A stretch of 41,502 nucleotides of DNA from DASVXQ01 sp046727955 (GCA_046727955.1 JBKPDO010000057.1:1-41502); one strand, 5' to 3'. Positions 1 to 8,146 are shown, numbered from the stretch's first letter. Notes: generated by a model from the letters alone, not told the origin. Numbers and translations are program-made.

Positions 1-210
1 CTGCACATCGCCGGCCAGCACAAGGCCGGCGCCGTCTTCCTGTTCGAGTCCTCGTGGCAGAAGCCCTACAGCGACCGGGGCGTCCGCAAGCTCCTGGCCC
101 GCTACACCCAGGCGGCCGGCATCACCGCCTCGATCAGCCCCACACTCTGCGGCACTTCCTGTTCACCTCCCGACTCGCCTTGGCCAACGCCCAGGCCACC
201 TACGACTACT
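1..210 (+). pseudogene. Tyrosine recombinase (phage-type integrase), decayed 3' part
   Basis: Frame 1 opens with a typical integrase C-terminal half (LFESSWQKPYSDRGVRKLL) and then loses frame just before the catalytic box. The box HTLRHFLFT is read only in frame 3, from about position 141, so roughly one base is missing near 135-141. After FLFT (about 168) the text jumps to SRLALANAQATYD, which in this family is the extreme C-terminus. The 25-30 residues that normally lie between, which carry the second His and the Tyr nucleophile, are absent. The gene runs off the left edge. It cannot encode an active recombinase. The match rests on remembered family motifs. Confidence 0.72.
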
Positions 211-346
211 GCTACGTTCGTCAAATCCGGTGCAATAGAGGGCGGCCCTGCTGCCCGCATAGCCTGACCAATGGTGGTCTGACCAGCAACGATCCGAGGC
301 AGAGCATGTATACCGCTTTTGAGGAACGTAGCATTACTAGGTCGAA

Positions 347-1350
347 CTAGTCGGTCTGCTGATCGCTCTGCTCGTCCCGCGCACCACGCCAGACGATCTC
401 CACCTTGGAGGGGTCAAAGCGCCATGACCGGTCGCTCCCCTTCGGCGGCCAAATCGTGGCACCAGGCCGGCTCTTGTGAAGGATAATCTTCTCAATCAGC
501 ATGGCGATAAGGCTCCGGCGCCAGTGCAGCTGGTGACGCAGTAGTAGGACCGGTTCGGGTTGCCGTACCTGTCCGACTTTGAGAAGCCGGCGACTGTCAT
601 CTTGCCGCAAGCGCCGCACTGAATGAGCCCTGTGAGCAAGTAGGAGCGCGGCTCGCGGTACTGCTTGGCGACGGTAGCCGATCCACGGAAGACCACTTGA
701 AGTAACTCCCACGTCTCGGCGTCAAGGATCGCCGGCCAGACCGCTGGATACTCGGCGCCGTTGTGCTGGCGGAAGCCTTTGAGGCGGGGGCTCTGGAGCA
801 TGTTCCGGAGGTTCGAGTACTCCCACTTCTTGCCGGTGACGGTGAGCACGCCGCGTTTGTTCAAGTCGCCGGTGACTGACCGGAGCGACTCACCGGTAAG
901 CAGGCGCCGAGCTACCTCGCGAATGATTTCAGCCTCGGACTCGCGGATCGTGACGCCATCTGGCTCGTACCCATAGGGGCGCTTGCCGCCGTTGAAAGCG
1001 CCCACCTCCGCCCTGGCTTTCTTCTTGCGCTTGGTCCGGTCGCTGATCTGGCGCGACTCCAGCATGGCATTGTTGACTGCGGACACTGCATTGTGAATGC
1101 CGGCGCCCGTAGAAAGGTCATAGCCGTTCTGGTTGGTCGTCTCGATCCTGTGGAGTGGAGTCGTCTCTGCCAGATGGAAGAGGTCGATCAGCTCTTCGAG
1201 CTTGCGATATAGGCGTGGCATCTCCGTAACGAGAATCACGTCCACCTGACCCGCGCGGACTGCCCGTAGGAGGGCTTCAAATCCCGGCCGAGGTTTGTTC
1301 GAGAAGCGAGAGGCTGACAGGTCGTTGTCCTGGAAGACCTCGACAATGCG
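347..1350 (-). pseudogene. Large serine recombinase/integrase, truncated and frameshifted
   Basis: Reading leftwards from 1350, the product starts inside the resolvase domain (RIVEVFQDNDLSASRFSNKP), continues through VDVILVTEMPRLYRKLEEL, the KRPYGYEPDG recombinase-domain motif and a zinc ribbon (CGACGKM...YYC), and stops at 496. The N-terminal ~40 residues with the catalytic Ser are missing. The true C-terminus lies in another frame: RRSLIAMLIEKIILH (about 510) to SKVEIVWR near 370, ending at 347. The coil region that normally joins ribbon and tail is gone, so there is an internal deletion plus frame change. Local GC is lower than in the neighbouring genes, as expected for acquired DNA. Inactive remnant of an integrative element. 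Confidence 0.8.
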
Positions 1351-1367
1351 ACTGGCAGGTCGGCGGC

Positions 1368-1463
1368 TGCGAGCGCGCCTTCGCCTGCGGCGTCACTGCG
1401 GACCTGGTGATCAACGCCCTCCCCGCCGACGACCACCTCGCCTGGATCTCGGCCTGGCGGTGA
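1368..1463 (+). pseudogene. 3' end of an unidentified coding sequence
   Basis: Directly beyond the broken 5' end of the serine integrase, the plus strand reads CERAFACGVTADLVINALP followed by ADDHLAWISAWR and a stop. The composition and codon use look coding, but no start is present and I do not recognise the family. It may be the tail of the gene the integrase element entered, or the last trace of a deleted gene. Confidence 0.25.
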
Positions 1464-1729
1464 GGTCCCCGGCCCCATGGTGCCGGTACCCTGCCGCGGG
1501 GCTGGTCCCTTGCCGCGGGCCGGCCCTGGCAACTTTATAGGCCACCTGGGGCGGTTTCGGTCGTTTGGCCTACCCAGCGGGCCGCAAAGGTGCCCTTCGC
1601 GGCAATGTGCATCCCGCGCGGCAAGGTCGGGGCCCCTGGATGACACCAAAATGCTCAAAGTGCTCCGCGCGGTCCTTCGGAACCGCGTCTGGGTGGGAAC
1701 CATGGGAGAGGGAGGAGCGTCGGAAGGGC

Positions 1730-2155
1730 ATGACGATGCGTTCGAGGCGAACGCCTGGGCTGTGGCTGGTGGTGGCCGGGCTGGCTGTCGGGCTTCTGGT
1801 GGCGGGGTGCGCAGCGGAGTCCGGCGCGAGGGCCGGTGGCCAGGCCAGCGGGCCGTCGACCTCCTCCAGCACTGCTCCGGCCGCCCCGACGTCCGGCAGC
1901 GCGCCCGGACAGACGTCGACGAGCGTTGACCGGGCCGACGTCGTCCTGCGGGGAACGGTGCGTCGCGGCGTCGAGGGCGGCTGCCTGCTGCTGGATGCGC
2001 AGGACAAGCAGGCCTACCTGCTGCTGGACGCGGACCGGTCCGCGCTCCGACCCGGCGCCAGGGTCGAAGTCGTCGGCCAGAGGGTCGACCAGATTGTGAG
2101 CACTTGCAACGAGGGCGTGGCGCTCTCCGTCGCCTCGGTCCGGCCACTTCCGTAG
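1730..2155 (+). CDS. Small secreted lipoprotein with OB-fold-like domain
   Basis: 141-aa lipoprotein. The first 30 residues are a basic stretch, a hydrophobic core (LWLVVAGLAVGLLV) and a lipobox AGC, so Cys is the predicted lipidated residue and the protein is anchored outside the membrane. A Ser/Thr/Pro/Gly-rich linker (about 35-65) leads to a compact C-terminal domain (VVLRGTVRRGVEGGCLLLDA to the end) with the beta-rich pattern of small OB-like domains and two Cys. The start was chosen for the purine-rich GAGGGAGGAG some 10 nt upstream and for the signal peptide; a longer frame from 1565 adds non-signal sequence. Function unknown. Confidence 0.75.
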   Translation: MTMRSRRTPGLWLVVAGLAVGLLVAGCAAESGARAGGQASGPSTSSSTAPAAPTSGSAPGQTSTSVDRADVVLRGTVRRGVEGGCLLLDAQDKQAYLLLDADRSALRPGARVEVVGQRVDQIVSTCNEGVALSVASVRPLP

Positions 2156-2222
2156 CCGGGAGGGCGTGGGGGAGTGCCGTCCGGTCTGTCGCCGCCTACC
2201 GGCACCACCAGGCGAGGACCGG

Positions 2223-2251
2223 CGGTCAGCGGCCGGTCAGGGAACGGTCAG
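2223..2251 (+). promoter_or_regulatory. Three CGGTCAG heptamers at 11-bp period
   Basis: CGGTCAG occurs exactly at 2223, 2234 and 2245, once per helical turn, 54 bp before the start of the truncated ABC ATPase gene. Heptamer repeats spaced by 11 bp are the known layout of sites for SARP/BTAD and PhoP-type winged-helix regulators. A similar array precedes the intact DrrA-like gene. Confidence 0.55.
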
Positions 2252-2304
2252 CCTCCAGGCGCAGCCTGATCTCGGGCATACGCCACCAAGGAGGCGGAAA
2301 CACG

Positions 2305-2430
2305 ATGACCGATGCCGCGATCCTCACCGAGGGCCTCGCCAAGCGGTACGGCAGGCAGCAGGCACTGCACGGGCTGGACCTGAGCGTGTCGCCGGGAGAG
2401 GTGTTCGGCTTCCTCGGCCCCAACGGGGCC
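2305..2430 (+). pseudogene. ABC exporter ATPase, 5' fragment cut at the Walker A motif
   Basis: A good SD (AAGGAGG) precedes the ATG, and the first 42 residues are a standard DrrA-like ATPase N-terminus: LTEGLAKRYGRQQALHGLDL, then GEVFGFLGPNGA. The text breaks exactly inside the P-loop; the expected GKST is replaced by sequence that makes sense only on the other strand, as a regulator fragment. The translated product would lack all catalytic motifs. The regulatory region and start look intact, so this is a gene that lost its body by deletion. Confidence 0.85.
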
Positions 2431-3002
2431 TGGCCGCCGCCGATCTCGTCCGCCTCGAGCAGCGACTTGTCGATCAGGCTGTCGAGCAGGTCGAGCACAT
2501 CGCTCTGGGCCACCCCGGCGCTGGCGCAGACCACCTCGGCCGCCTCGGGGGTGCAGCTGCCAGCGAACACCGCCAGGCGGCGCAGCACCGCCTGCTCTGG
2601 CTCGACCAGCAGCTCCCAGCTCCATTCCATGACCGACCGCAAGGTGCGCTGCCGCGGCACGGCGGTGCCGCTCCCGCTGGTCAGGAGCTGGAAGCGGTCG
2701 TCGAGGCGGGCCGCCACCTGCTCGATCGGCAGAGCGCGCAGGCGCGCGGCGGCCAGCTCGATCGCCAGCGGGATGCCGTCGAGCCGGCGGCACACCTCCA
2801 CCACCGCCGCCGCGTTCTCCGGGGTCACCCAGAAGGACGGCCGGATGGCGTTGGCGCGCTCGACCAGCAGCCGCACGGCCGCGTGGCAGAGCAGCTCGGT
2901 GGGCGGCGCCGCCGGCGCCCGCGGCACGCTGAGCGGGGGCAGCTCGACCGCGCGGCCATCCTCGCTCACCGCGAGCGGCCGCAGGATGCCGAGCTCCGTG
3001 CT
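2431..3002 (-). pseudogene. BTAD/NB-ARC-type regulator, internal fragment
   Basis: The minus strand reads LPPLSVP, then CRRLDGIPLAIELAAARLRA, LRSVMEWSWELL and LLDSLIDKSLLEA: the end of an NB-ARC ATPase and its winged-helix region, as in AfsR-like regulators (COG3903-type ATPases). It has neither an N-terminal DNA-binding domain, nor a Walker A motif, nor the TPR-like C-terminal half. The right boundary near 3000 is approximate; the left boundary is the junction with the ABC fragment. It aligns by eye to residues ~410-555 of the intact regulator at 4942-8139, but is clearly diverged, so it is not a recent copy. Confidence 0.8.
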
Positions 3003-3159
3003 CCTCCCGCCGACTCCGCCAAGCCGTCAGCCATCGGTGCGACCATACCGCGAGTCGGCATCGCAGCGACCAGGCTGGCGTGGCGACCGCCGGGCCCTTC
3101 GACCACAATGAGCGTCGGCAACCTGAGACTGACACCGGACAAGCTCGAGGAGTCGCACG

Positions 3160-3378
3160 ATGGCCACGACGGAGACCCGCCCCGACCTGGCCGATTCAGA
3201 TACCCGAGAGGGCGACGGCTACGCCCACTACGCCCGGAAGGAAGAGATCACCCGCGCCGCCATCGAAGGCGGCACCATTACGGCACTTTGTGGCTACCGC
3301 TTTCCACCAATTCGAGATCCTCAGCGATTCCCGGTCTGCCCGAAGTGTAAGGAGCTGGCCGCCATGCTGTGGGAGTGA
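3160..3378 (+). CDS. DUF3039 family protein
   Basis: 72-aa protein matching the actinobacterial DUF3039 family: acidic N-terminus, AHYARKEEITRAAIEGG, then ALCGYRFPPIRDP and the C-terminal FPVCPKCKEL. The CG and CPxC cysteines probably bind one zinc. Length and motif order are those of a complete member. The ATG has GAGGAG 8 nt upstream. A 16-bp hairpin follows the stop. The role of the family is not known to me. A second copy of its last residues lies at 4776. Confidence 0.85.
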   Translation: MATTETRPDLADSDTREGDGYAHYARKEEITRAAIEGGTITALCGYRFPPIRDPQRFPVCPKCKELAAMLWE

Positions 3379-3379
3379 C

Positions 3380-3415
3380 GCCATCGGCGGCCAGCGCGAG
3401 CTGGCCGCCGATGGC
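3380..3415. terminator. 16-bp perfect stem with GCGA tetraloop
   Basis: GCCATCGGCGGCCAGC (3380-3395) pairs without mismatch with 3400-3415 around the GNRA-type loop GCGA. It starts 2 nt after the DUF3039 stop and faces the convergent SDR gene, so it can serve both. No U-tract follows, as is common in actinobacteria. A smaller stem (AGGCGTG, 3427-3433 with 3436-3442) overlaps the SDR stop. Confidence 0.7.
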
Positions 3416-3440
3416 AACGTGGTGGCAGGCGTGAACACGC

Positions 3441-4055
3441 CTACCCTCCAGCGACGTTGATGGCGGTGCTGGCGAGGGTGGTGTCGGCGACGATGTCCAG
3501 TAGCGTGGCGGCGGCGTCGGCACGCGCGATCCCGTGGGGCTTGGCGAGCAGGCCGCGACTGGTGTGGACCGTGCCGGTGGCGGGTTTGTTGGTGAGCCGG
3601 TTGAGCCGCACGATCGTCCAGTCCAGCCCGCTGGTGGTCACGAGCTGCTCCATCGCCGCGTTGTCGGCGTAGGGGGTGGCCAGCAGGCGACGAAGCACCG
3701 CCATGGCCAGGGGTGGGTTGTCGACGATGATGGGGTAGGCGCTGGTGACCACCAGTCGCCGGACTCCGCGGTCGGCCATCGCCTGGGTGAGCACCCGGGC
3801 GATGTCGGCGAGCCGGTGCGGGTCGTTGCGGACCGCGCCGGCGATCGTGGAGATGCCCGCGTCGGCGCTGTCGATCGCCTTGCGGACCGCGTCCGGGTCG
3901 CGGGCGTCGCCGTGCACGACGGCGGCGAGTGCCGTCGGGTCGTCGAGGGCCTGCGGGTGGCGGGTGAAGGCGGTCATCTGGTGGCCGCGGCGCAGTCCCT
4001 CGGCAAGCACGTGGCGTCCGGTGCGGCCGGTGGCGCCAAACACGGTGATCTTCAT
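3441..4055 (-). CDS. NAD(P)-binding SDR-like oxidoreductase (NmrA-like)
   Basis: 204-aa protein with an N-terminal Rossmann motif ITVFGATGRTGRHVL, a GDARDPDAV segment after strand 2-3, RRLVVTSAYPI and DWTIVR, the order seen in atypical short-chain dehydrogenases of the NAD(P)H-binding / NmrA-like group. No YxxxK catalytic pair is evident, so a redox-sensing or flavin-reductase-like role is as likely as a dehydrogenase. The ATG at 4055 is chosen for the SD GGGAGG just upstream and because the dinucleotide fold begins at residue 2; the longer frame to 4196 would run through the operator. It is divergent from a MarR gene and probably controlled by it. Confidence 0.82.
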   Translation of the reverse strand: MKITVFGATGRTGRHVLAEGLRRGHQMTAFTRHPQALDDPTALAAVVHGDARDPDAVRKAIDSADAGISTIAGAVRNDPHRLADIARVLTQAMADRGVRRLVVTSAYPIIVDNPPLAMAVLRRLLATPYADNAAMEQLVTTSGLDWTIVRLNRLTNKPATGTVHTSRGLLAKPHGIARADAAATLLDIVADTTLASTAINVAGG

Positions 4056-4136
4056 CGGGCCTCCCTGGTCGTTGCCTTGTCGATCTCGGTATCCGGGCGG
4101 GACCGGGTTGCGGTCCTGCCGCTGGCTCTGGCGCCG

Positions 4137-4171
4137 ATACCATACAAGCTGATAGTCATCATGTATAGTAT
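4137..4171. promoter_or_regulatory. Palindromic operator between SDR and MarR genes
   Basis: ATACCATACA (4137-4146) and TGTATAGTAT (4162-4171) form a 10-bp inverted repeat with one mismatch and a 15-bp spacer containing TGAT/ATCA. It is AT-rich in a very GC-rich setting. TATAGT (4164-4169) is a good -10 ending 7 nt before the MarR ATG at 4177, implying a leaderless transcript; TATGGT on the other strand can serve the SDR gene. A MarR dimer here would block both promoters. Confidence 0.6.
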
Positions 4172-4176
4172 GCGCC

Positions 4177-4698
4177 ATGCCGACACCAACCGACATCCCG
4201 CCACCCTCGATCGGCTACCTGGTCTGGCACCTGACCCTGCGGTGGCGCGCCGAGCTGGACCGCTCGCTCGCGCCGCTGGGGCTGACCTCCGCCCAGTACG
4301 CCGTGCTGGCCTCCCTCTACGGCCTCTCACAGGGCGGGGCACGGCCCAGCCAGCGCGAGCTGGCCGACTTCGCCGGTCTTGAGCCCATGCACGTGTCCAA
4401 GCTCGTCCGCGCCCTGCAGCGCGCCGGGCTGGTGGAGCGCGCCGGCAACCCGGCCGACACCCGCGCGGTCCAGCTCAGCGTCACCGACCGCGGCGTCCAG
4501 GTCGTCACCGCCGCCAGGGCGACGGTGCTCGAGCTGGAGGAGCAGCGCCTGGCCCCCCTCGGCGGGCGCAGCAGCCAACGAACCGCCCAGCTGCGGGAGG
4601 CGCTGCTGGTGCTGCTTCGCCACACCCAGGCGCCAAGCAGCGCCAGCGAGGGCTCCGCGGCGGCGCAACCGGCGCCCACCGCCCCCGAAAGCCGATAG
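4177..4698 (+). CDS. MarR family transcriptional regulator
   Basis: 173-aa winged-helix regulator. Residues ~10-140 follow the MarR pattern: LAPLGLTSAQYAVLASLYGL (helices 1-2), SQRELADFAGLEPMHVSKLV (recognition helix) and LVERAGNPADTRAVQLSVT (wing with the family's D.R), then a dimerisation helix. The Ala/Pro/Ser-rich last 25 residues look disordered. The ATG sits 6 nt after the operator and at the expected start of a leaderless mRNA. It probably represses itself and the divergent SDR gene, and responds to a small aromatic or oxidising ligand; that last point is family knowledge only. Confidence 0.85.
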   Translation: MPTPTDIPPPSIGYLVWHLTLRWRAELDRSLAPLGLTSAQYAVLASLYGLSQGGARPSQRELADFAGLEPMHVSKLVRALQRAGLVERAGNPADTRAVQLSVTDRGVQVVTAARATVLELEEQRLAPLGGRSSQRTAQLREALLVLLRHTQAPSSASEGSAAAQPAPTAPESR

Positions 4699-4711
4699 GA
4701 GGAGCAACGCC

Positions 4712-4738
4712 ATGCATCCCAAACCCTCGATCTGGTAG
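4712..4738 (+). pseudogene. Broken gene start: 8-codon frame with strong SD
   Basis: The marR stop is part of TAGGAGGAGC, a strong SD for an ATG at 4712 that reads MHPKPSIW and then an amber stop. Past the stop the same frame continues TLVAGLAGGS before running into the DUF3039-tail copy. A start of this type followed by a hydrophobic stretch suggests the first residues of a small membrane protein once co-transcribed with marR. It is now a stump; a genuine leader peptide is the less likely alternative. Confidence 0.4.
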
Positions 4739-4775
4739 ACGCTTGTGGCTGGCCTGGCCGGCGGGTCGCGTTCGC

Positions 4776-4832
4776 GTCCCGGTGTGTCCGAGGTGCAAGG
4801 AGCTGGCCGCTATGCTGTGGGGCTCGGGCTAG
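4776..4832 (+). pseudogene. Second DUF3039 C-terminal fragment
   Basis: This frame reads VPVCPRCKELAAMLWGSG and stops. The intact gene at 3160 ends FPVCPKCKELAAMLWE. The similarity is also clear in DNA: only a few base differences over about 30 bp. No DUF3039 N-terminus is present upstream. It is a duplicated or recombined gene end lying on the far side of the SDR/MarR pair. Confidence 0.7.
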
Positions 4833-4941
4833 GCACTCGAGGTGGCGGGGGCTTCAGCTACGGAGCTTCGCGTAGTTGGTGATTGCGGTGGGCTATGCTC
4901 GTTTCGAACTTTCTTCGTCCGAGTGACCTGCTGGCCGCCAG

Positions 4942-7900
4942 ATGGCTGACCAACCTATTTCGGTGACCACCGAGCTGACCCTGCTGTCGCGGGTGGCGTA
5001 CCGCGACCAGGAGATCAACGGCCCCCGGCTGCGTGGCCTCCTCGCGCTGCTTGCCGGCGATCTGCGCACGGGCTGCAGCACCGGCCGGCTGGTGGGAGAG
5101 CTCTGGCCGGACGAGCAGCCCGAGAACCCGGCCAAGGCGCTGCAGATCCTCGTCTCCCGCGCCCGGGCACAGCTGGGCTCCGACGTCATCGCCAGAACAC
5201 CCACCGGCTACCGCCTCACGTTGAGCGAGGACCAGGTCGACACCTCTGCCGTCCTGCTCAGCGCGTCGGCGAGCGCACAGCGCTCCCGCGCCGGCGACCA
5301 CGCGGCAGCGCTCGCGCACGCCGAGGCCGGTCTCGCGCTGTGGGAGGGGGCCGCGGGCGGCAACGCCGTGCTCGACGACCCGGTGTCCGCGCTGCGCGCG
5401 GAACGGGCATCGACGTATCGGTCGCTGGTGCGTGCCCGCGCTCTGGCGCTGGCGCGACTGGGTCGCCATGCCGAGGCGGCCGAGGCGCTTACCGATCTGG
5501 TCGGTGAGCGCCCCCGGGACGAGGAGGTCCTGCTCGAGCTGTTGCGCAGCGAAGCGGCGACGGCGGGGCCGTCCGCGGCGCTGGCCAGGTACGAGGCGTA
5601 CCGCCGCTTGCTGCGCGACGAGCTCGGCACCGACCCCGGCTCTGCACTTCAGGCCGTGCATCAACAGCTGCTGCAGGGTACGTCGCCGGTGGTCCGGCAC
5701 GGTGTGCCGCACGAGCCCAACCCACTCCTCGGCCGCGAGGACGACATCGCCGCGGTGGCGAACCTGCTGCGCACGTCGCGGGTCACGTCGATCGTCGGCG
5801 CTGGCGGTCTGGGCAAGACCCGCCTCGCGCACGTCGTGAGCCGTCAGGCGGAGCAACGGGTCGTGCACCTCGTCGCGCTCGCCGGTGTCACCACCGACGA
5901 CGACGTCGCCAGTGAGGTCGCGTCGGTCCTCGGCGCCGGTGAGTCCCGGCGCCCCCCGGTCAGTCCCCACGCCATCCCGACCGGCGTGCTCACCGGCATC
6001 ATCAACGCGCTCGGCCCCGGCCCCGCGTTGCTGGTGCTGGACAACTGTGAGCACGTCCTGCGCGGCGCCGCCGAGCTGGTGCACGCCCTGGTGTCGATGA
6101 CGCAGGACCTGCGCGTGCTCACCACCAGCCGCGCGCCGTTGGGCCTCTCGTCGGAATCGGTGTACCTGCTGCCGGAGCTGAGCTTGCCGACGACCGTGGA
6201 GCTGTTCATGCAGCGCGCGAGGGCTGCGCGCCCCAGGGCCGACCTGCCCGCCGATGTGGTGGAGGAGGTGTGCCGCCACCTGGACGGCCTACCGCTCGCG
6301 GTGGAGCTGGCGGCGGCACGGGTCCGGGTGATGTCGGTCTTCGAGATCGCCCGTCGCTTGGAGGACCGTTTCGCCTTGCTGCGCGGCGGCGCGCGCGACG
6401 CGCCGGAGCGGCACCAGACCCTCCAAGCGGTGGTCGACTGGAGCTGGAACCTCCTCGAGCCGGCCGGGCAGGCGGCGATGCGGGCGCTGTCGGTCTTCCC
6501 CGGCGGATTCACCGCGGACGCCGCGCGGCAGGTGCTTGGCGACGGTGACGCCTCGGACGTCTCGCAGGTCCTGGAGCATCTGGTCGACCAGTCGTTGCTC
6601 CAGGTGGCGGAGACCCCGACGGGCACGCGCTTCCGGATGCTGGAGACGGTGCGTGAGTTCAGCACGGCGCATCGGGAGGCGGCCGGGGAGACCGACCAGG
6701 TGGTCGGCGGTCTCCTGGCGTGGGCACGCGACTTCGGGGTGGCGCACCACGAGTCGCTCTTCGGCGCCGATCCCTTCTCGTCCGTGGAGCGGGTCCGGGC
6801 CGAGCAGGACAACCTCGTACAGGCGCTCCGCTACGGGCTCGCCCATGCGGACGGCGCCACTGTCGCGGCGATGTCCGCCGTGCTCGGGGGTCTGTGGACC
6901 ATCGAGTCCAACTACCCGCGCTTGACGACGCTGGCCGAGGAGACCGCTTGGGTGCTGTCGCATTTCCAACCCGGGCCCGATCTCGTCGAGGTCACCCGGA
7001 CGGCCTTGACGCTGTTCACCGCGTTCACGTTCCTCACCCAGGGGCCCCGCGCGGTGCGCTGGCTGGTCGCTCTGCGCCGGCTGCCGCCGGCCCCGCCGAG
7101 CACCCTGGCCCGAGCCGCCGCGATCGTGTTGGGCGCCGCAGCCGAGGGTCGCTCGGCCCTGCACGTACTGTGCGACAGCGACGAGCCGCTGGTGGCCGGC
7201 GCTGCCAACGGCATCGCCAGCTACCTCTGGGAGAACGAGAGCGACTTTGACGGCGCACTGAAGGCCGCCGAGCGGATGCTCGAGGCATTCGAGAACCGGG
7301 AGGTTCCGTGGATGCGGGCGCATGCCCATGGCCGGATCGCCGAGCTGTGCATGCAGGTCGAACAGGGCGCCGAGGCACAGCGCCACCTGAGGGCGGCGCT
7401 GCCGGTGCTGGAGAAGCTCGGAGTATGGTCGGACGTGGTCGGGATCCGCTGGTGGATGGTGCTCACCAGCCTGCAGATCGGCGCCGTCGACGAGGCGGAG
7501 CACTGGTTGGAGCAGACGGCGCCGTATCGGGCGGACGAGCCGGTCGGCATGCTCACCTACGGCCTCGGAGTGCGAGCCGAGATCCTGCTCGCGCGAGGTG
7601 AGGTCGAGGCCGGTCTGCGCCTGTGGCGACGAGCTGTCGACCAGCTGATCAACGCTGAGGGTCCGATCTTCGGCATCGACATGGATCCCGATCAGGAGCC
7701 GTGGACCTTGGAGGCCAATGCCGTTGCCGTGGTCGCCCATGCGCACCATGGGCGGCTCGACCTCGTCGAGGAGATCACCGGCGAGCTGTCGCACAGGCTG
7801 TCGACGATGCTCACGACCGTGGCCAAGCCGCCGTACCTGGTGGAATTCCCGATCTGCGGTGCGCTCCTGCTGGCGCTCGCCATGGTGGACCTCGACCGCG

Positions 7901-8139
7901 GAGTGCGTGCCGGCGACGAGCGAGTCACGAGATCGGGGGCGCGGATGATCGCCTTGGCGGAGCGCTTCCGTTTCCTGCGGAACTTCCAGCCGACCATGTC
8001 CGCCGCCCGCGCCCGCCACGCGGCCGAGCAAGCCGACTGGTCGGCGTACGACGACGCGGTGTCGTCGTACGCCGATCTTGGTCGCGAGGACCTGCGAGCC
8101 GCCGCCCTGGCAGCGCTGCGGGCGCGTGAGCAGAGCTGA
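4942..8139 (+). CDS. BTAD/NB-ARC transcriptional regulator (AfsR/SARP-like)
   Basis: 1065 aa. Residues ~1-90 form an OmpR-like winged helix and ~95-235 the bacterial transcriptional activation domain (LWEGAAGGNAVLDDPV, ARYEAYRRLLRDELGTDPG). An NB-ARC ATPase follows: Walker A GAGGLGKT with K292, Walker B LLVLDNCEHV with D367, then TTSRAPLG, GLPLAVELAAARVRVM and WSWNLLEPAGQ. Residues ~600-1065 are helical repeats of TPR type. Such proteins are ATP-gated activators that bind direct heptamer repeats. The gene ends 7 bp from the convergent DrrB-like gene, and its likely targets carry 11-bp-period repeats upstream. The start is the first ATG before the winged helix; the SD is weak. Confidence 0.87.
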   Translation: MADQPISVTTELTLLSRVAYRDQEINGPRLRGLLALLAGDLRTGCSTGRLVGELWPDEQPENPAKALQILVSRARAQLGSDVIARTPTGYRLTLSEDQVDTSAVLLSASASAQRSRAGDHAAALAHAEAGLALWEGAAGGNAVLDDPVSALRAERASTYRSLVRARALALARLGRHAEAAEALTDLVGERPRDEEVLLELLRSEAATAGPSAALARYEAYRRLLRDELGTDPGSALQAVHQQLLQGTSPVVRHGVPHEPNPLLGREDDIAAVANLLRTSRVTSIVGAGGLGKTRLAHVVSRQAEQRVVHLVALAGVTTDDDVASEVASVLGAGESRRPPVSPHAIPTGVLTGIINALGPGPALLVLDNCEHVLRGAAELVHALVSMTQDLRVLTTSRAPLGLSSESVYLLPELSLPTTVELFMQRARAARPRADLPADVVEEVCRHLDGLPLAVELAAARVRVMSVFEIARRLEDRFALLRGGARDAPERHQTLQAVVDWSWNLLEPAGQAAMRALSVFPGGFTADAARQVLGDGDASDVSQVLEHLVDQSLLQVAETPTGTRFRMLETVREFSTAHREAAGETDQVVGGLLAWARDFGVAHHESLFGADPFSSVERVRAEQDNLVQALRYGLAHADGATVAAMSAVLGGLWTIESNYPRLTTLAEETAWVLSHFQPGPDLVEVTRTALTLFTAFTFLTQGPRAVRWLVALRRLPPAPPSTLARAAAIVLGAAAEGRSALHVLCDSDEPLVAGAANGIASYLWENESDFDGALKAAERMLEAFENREVPWMRAHAHGRIAELCMQVEQGAEAQRHLRAALPVLEKLGVWSDVVGIRWWMVLTSLQIGAVDEAEHWLEQTAPYRADEPVGMLTYGLGVRAEILLARGEVEAGLRLWRRAVDQLINAEGPIFGIDMDPDQEPWTLEANAVAVVAHAHHGRLDLVEEITGELSHRLSTMLTTVAKPPYLVEFPICGALLLALAMVDLDRGVRAGDERVTRSGARMIALAERFRFLRNFQPTMSAARARHAAEQADWSAYDDAVSSYADLGREDLRAAALAALRAREQS

Positions 8140-8146
8140 CGGCCTT

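Noticed and set aside
2226..3350. Plus-strand open frames across 2305-3350 as one fused protein
   Set aside because: After the P-loop break the plus-strand text is Arg/Gln/His-rich shadow sequence; the coding signal is on the minus strand.
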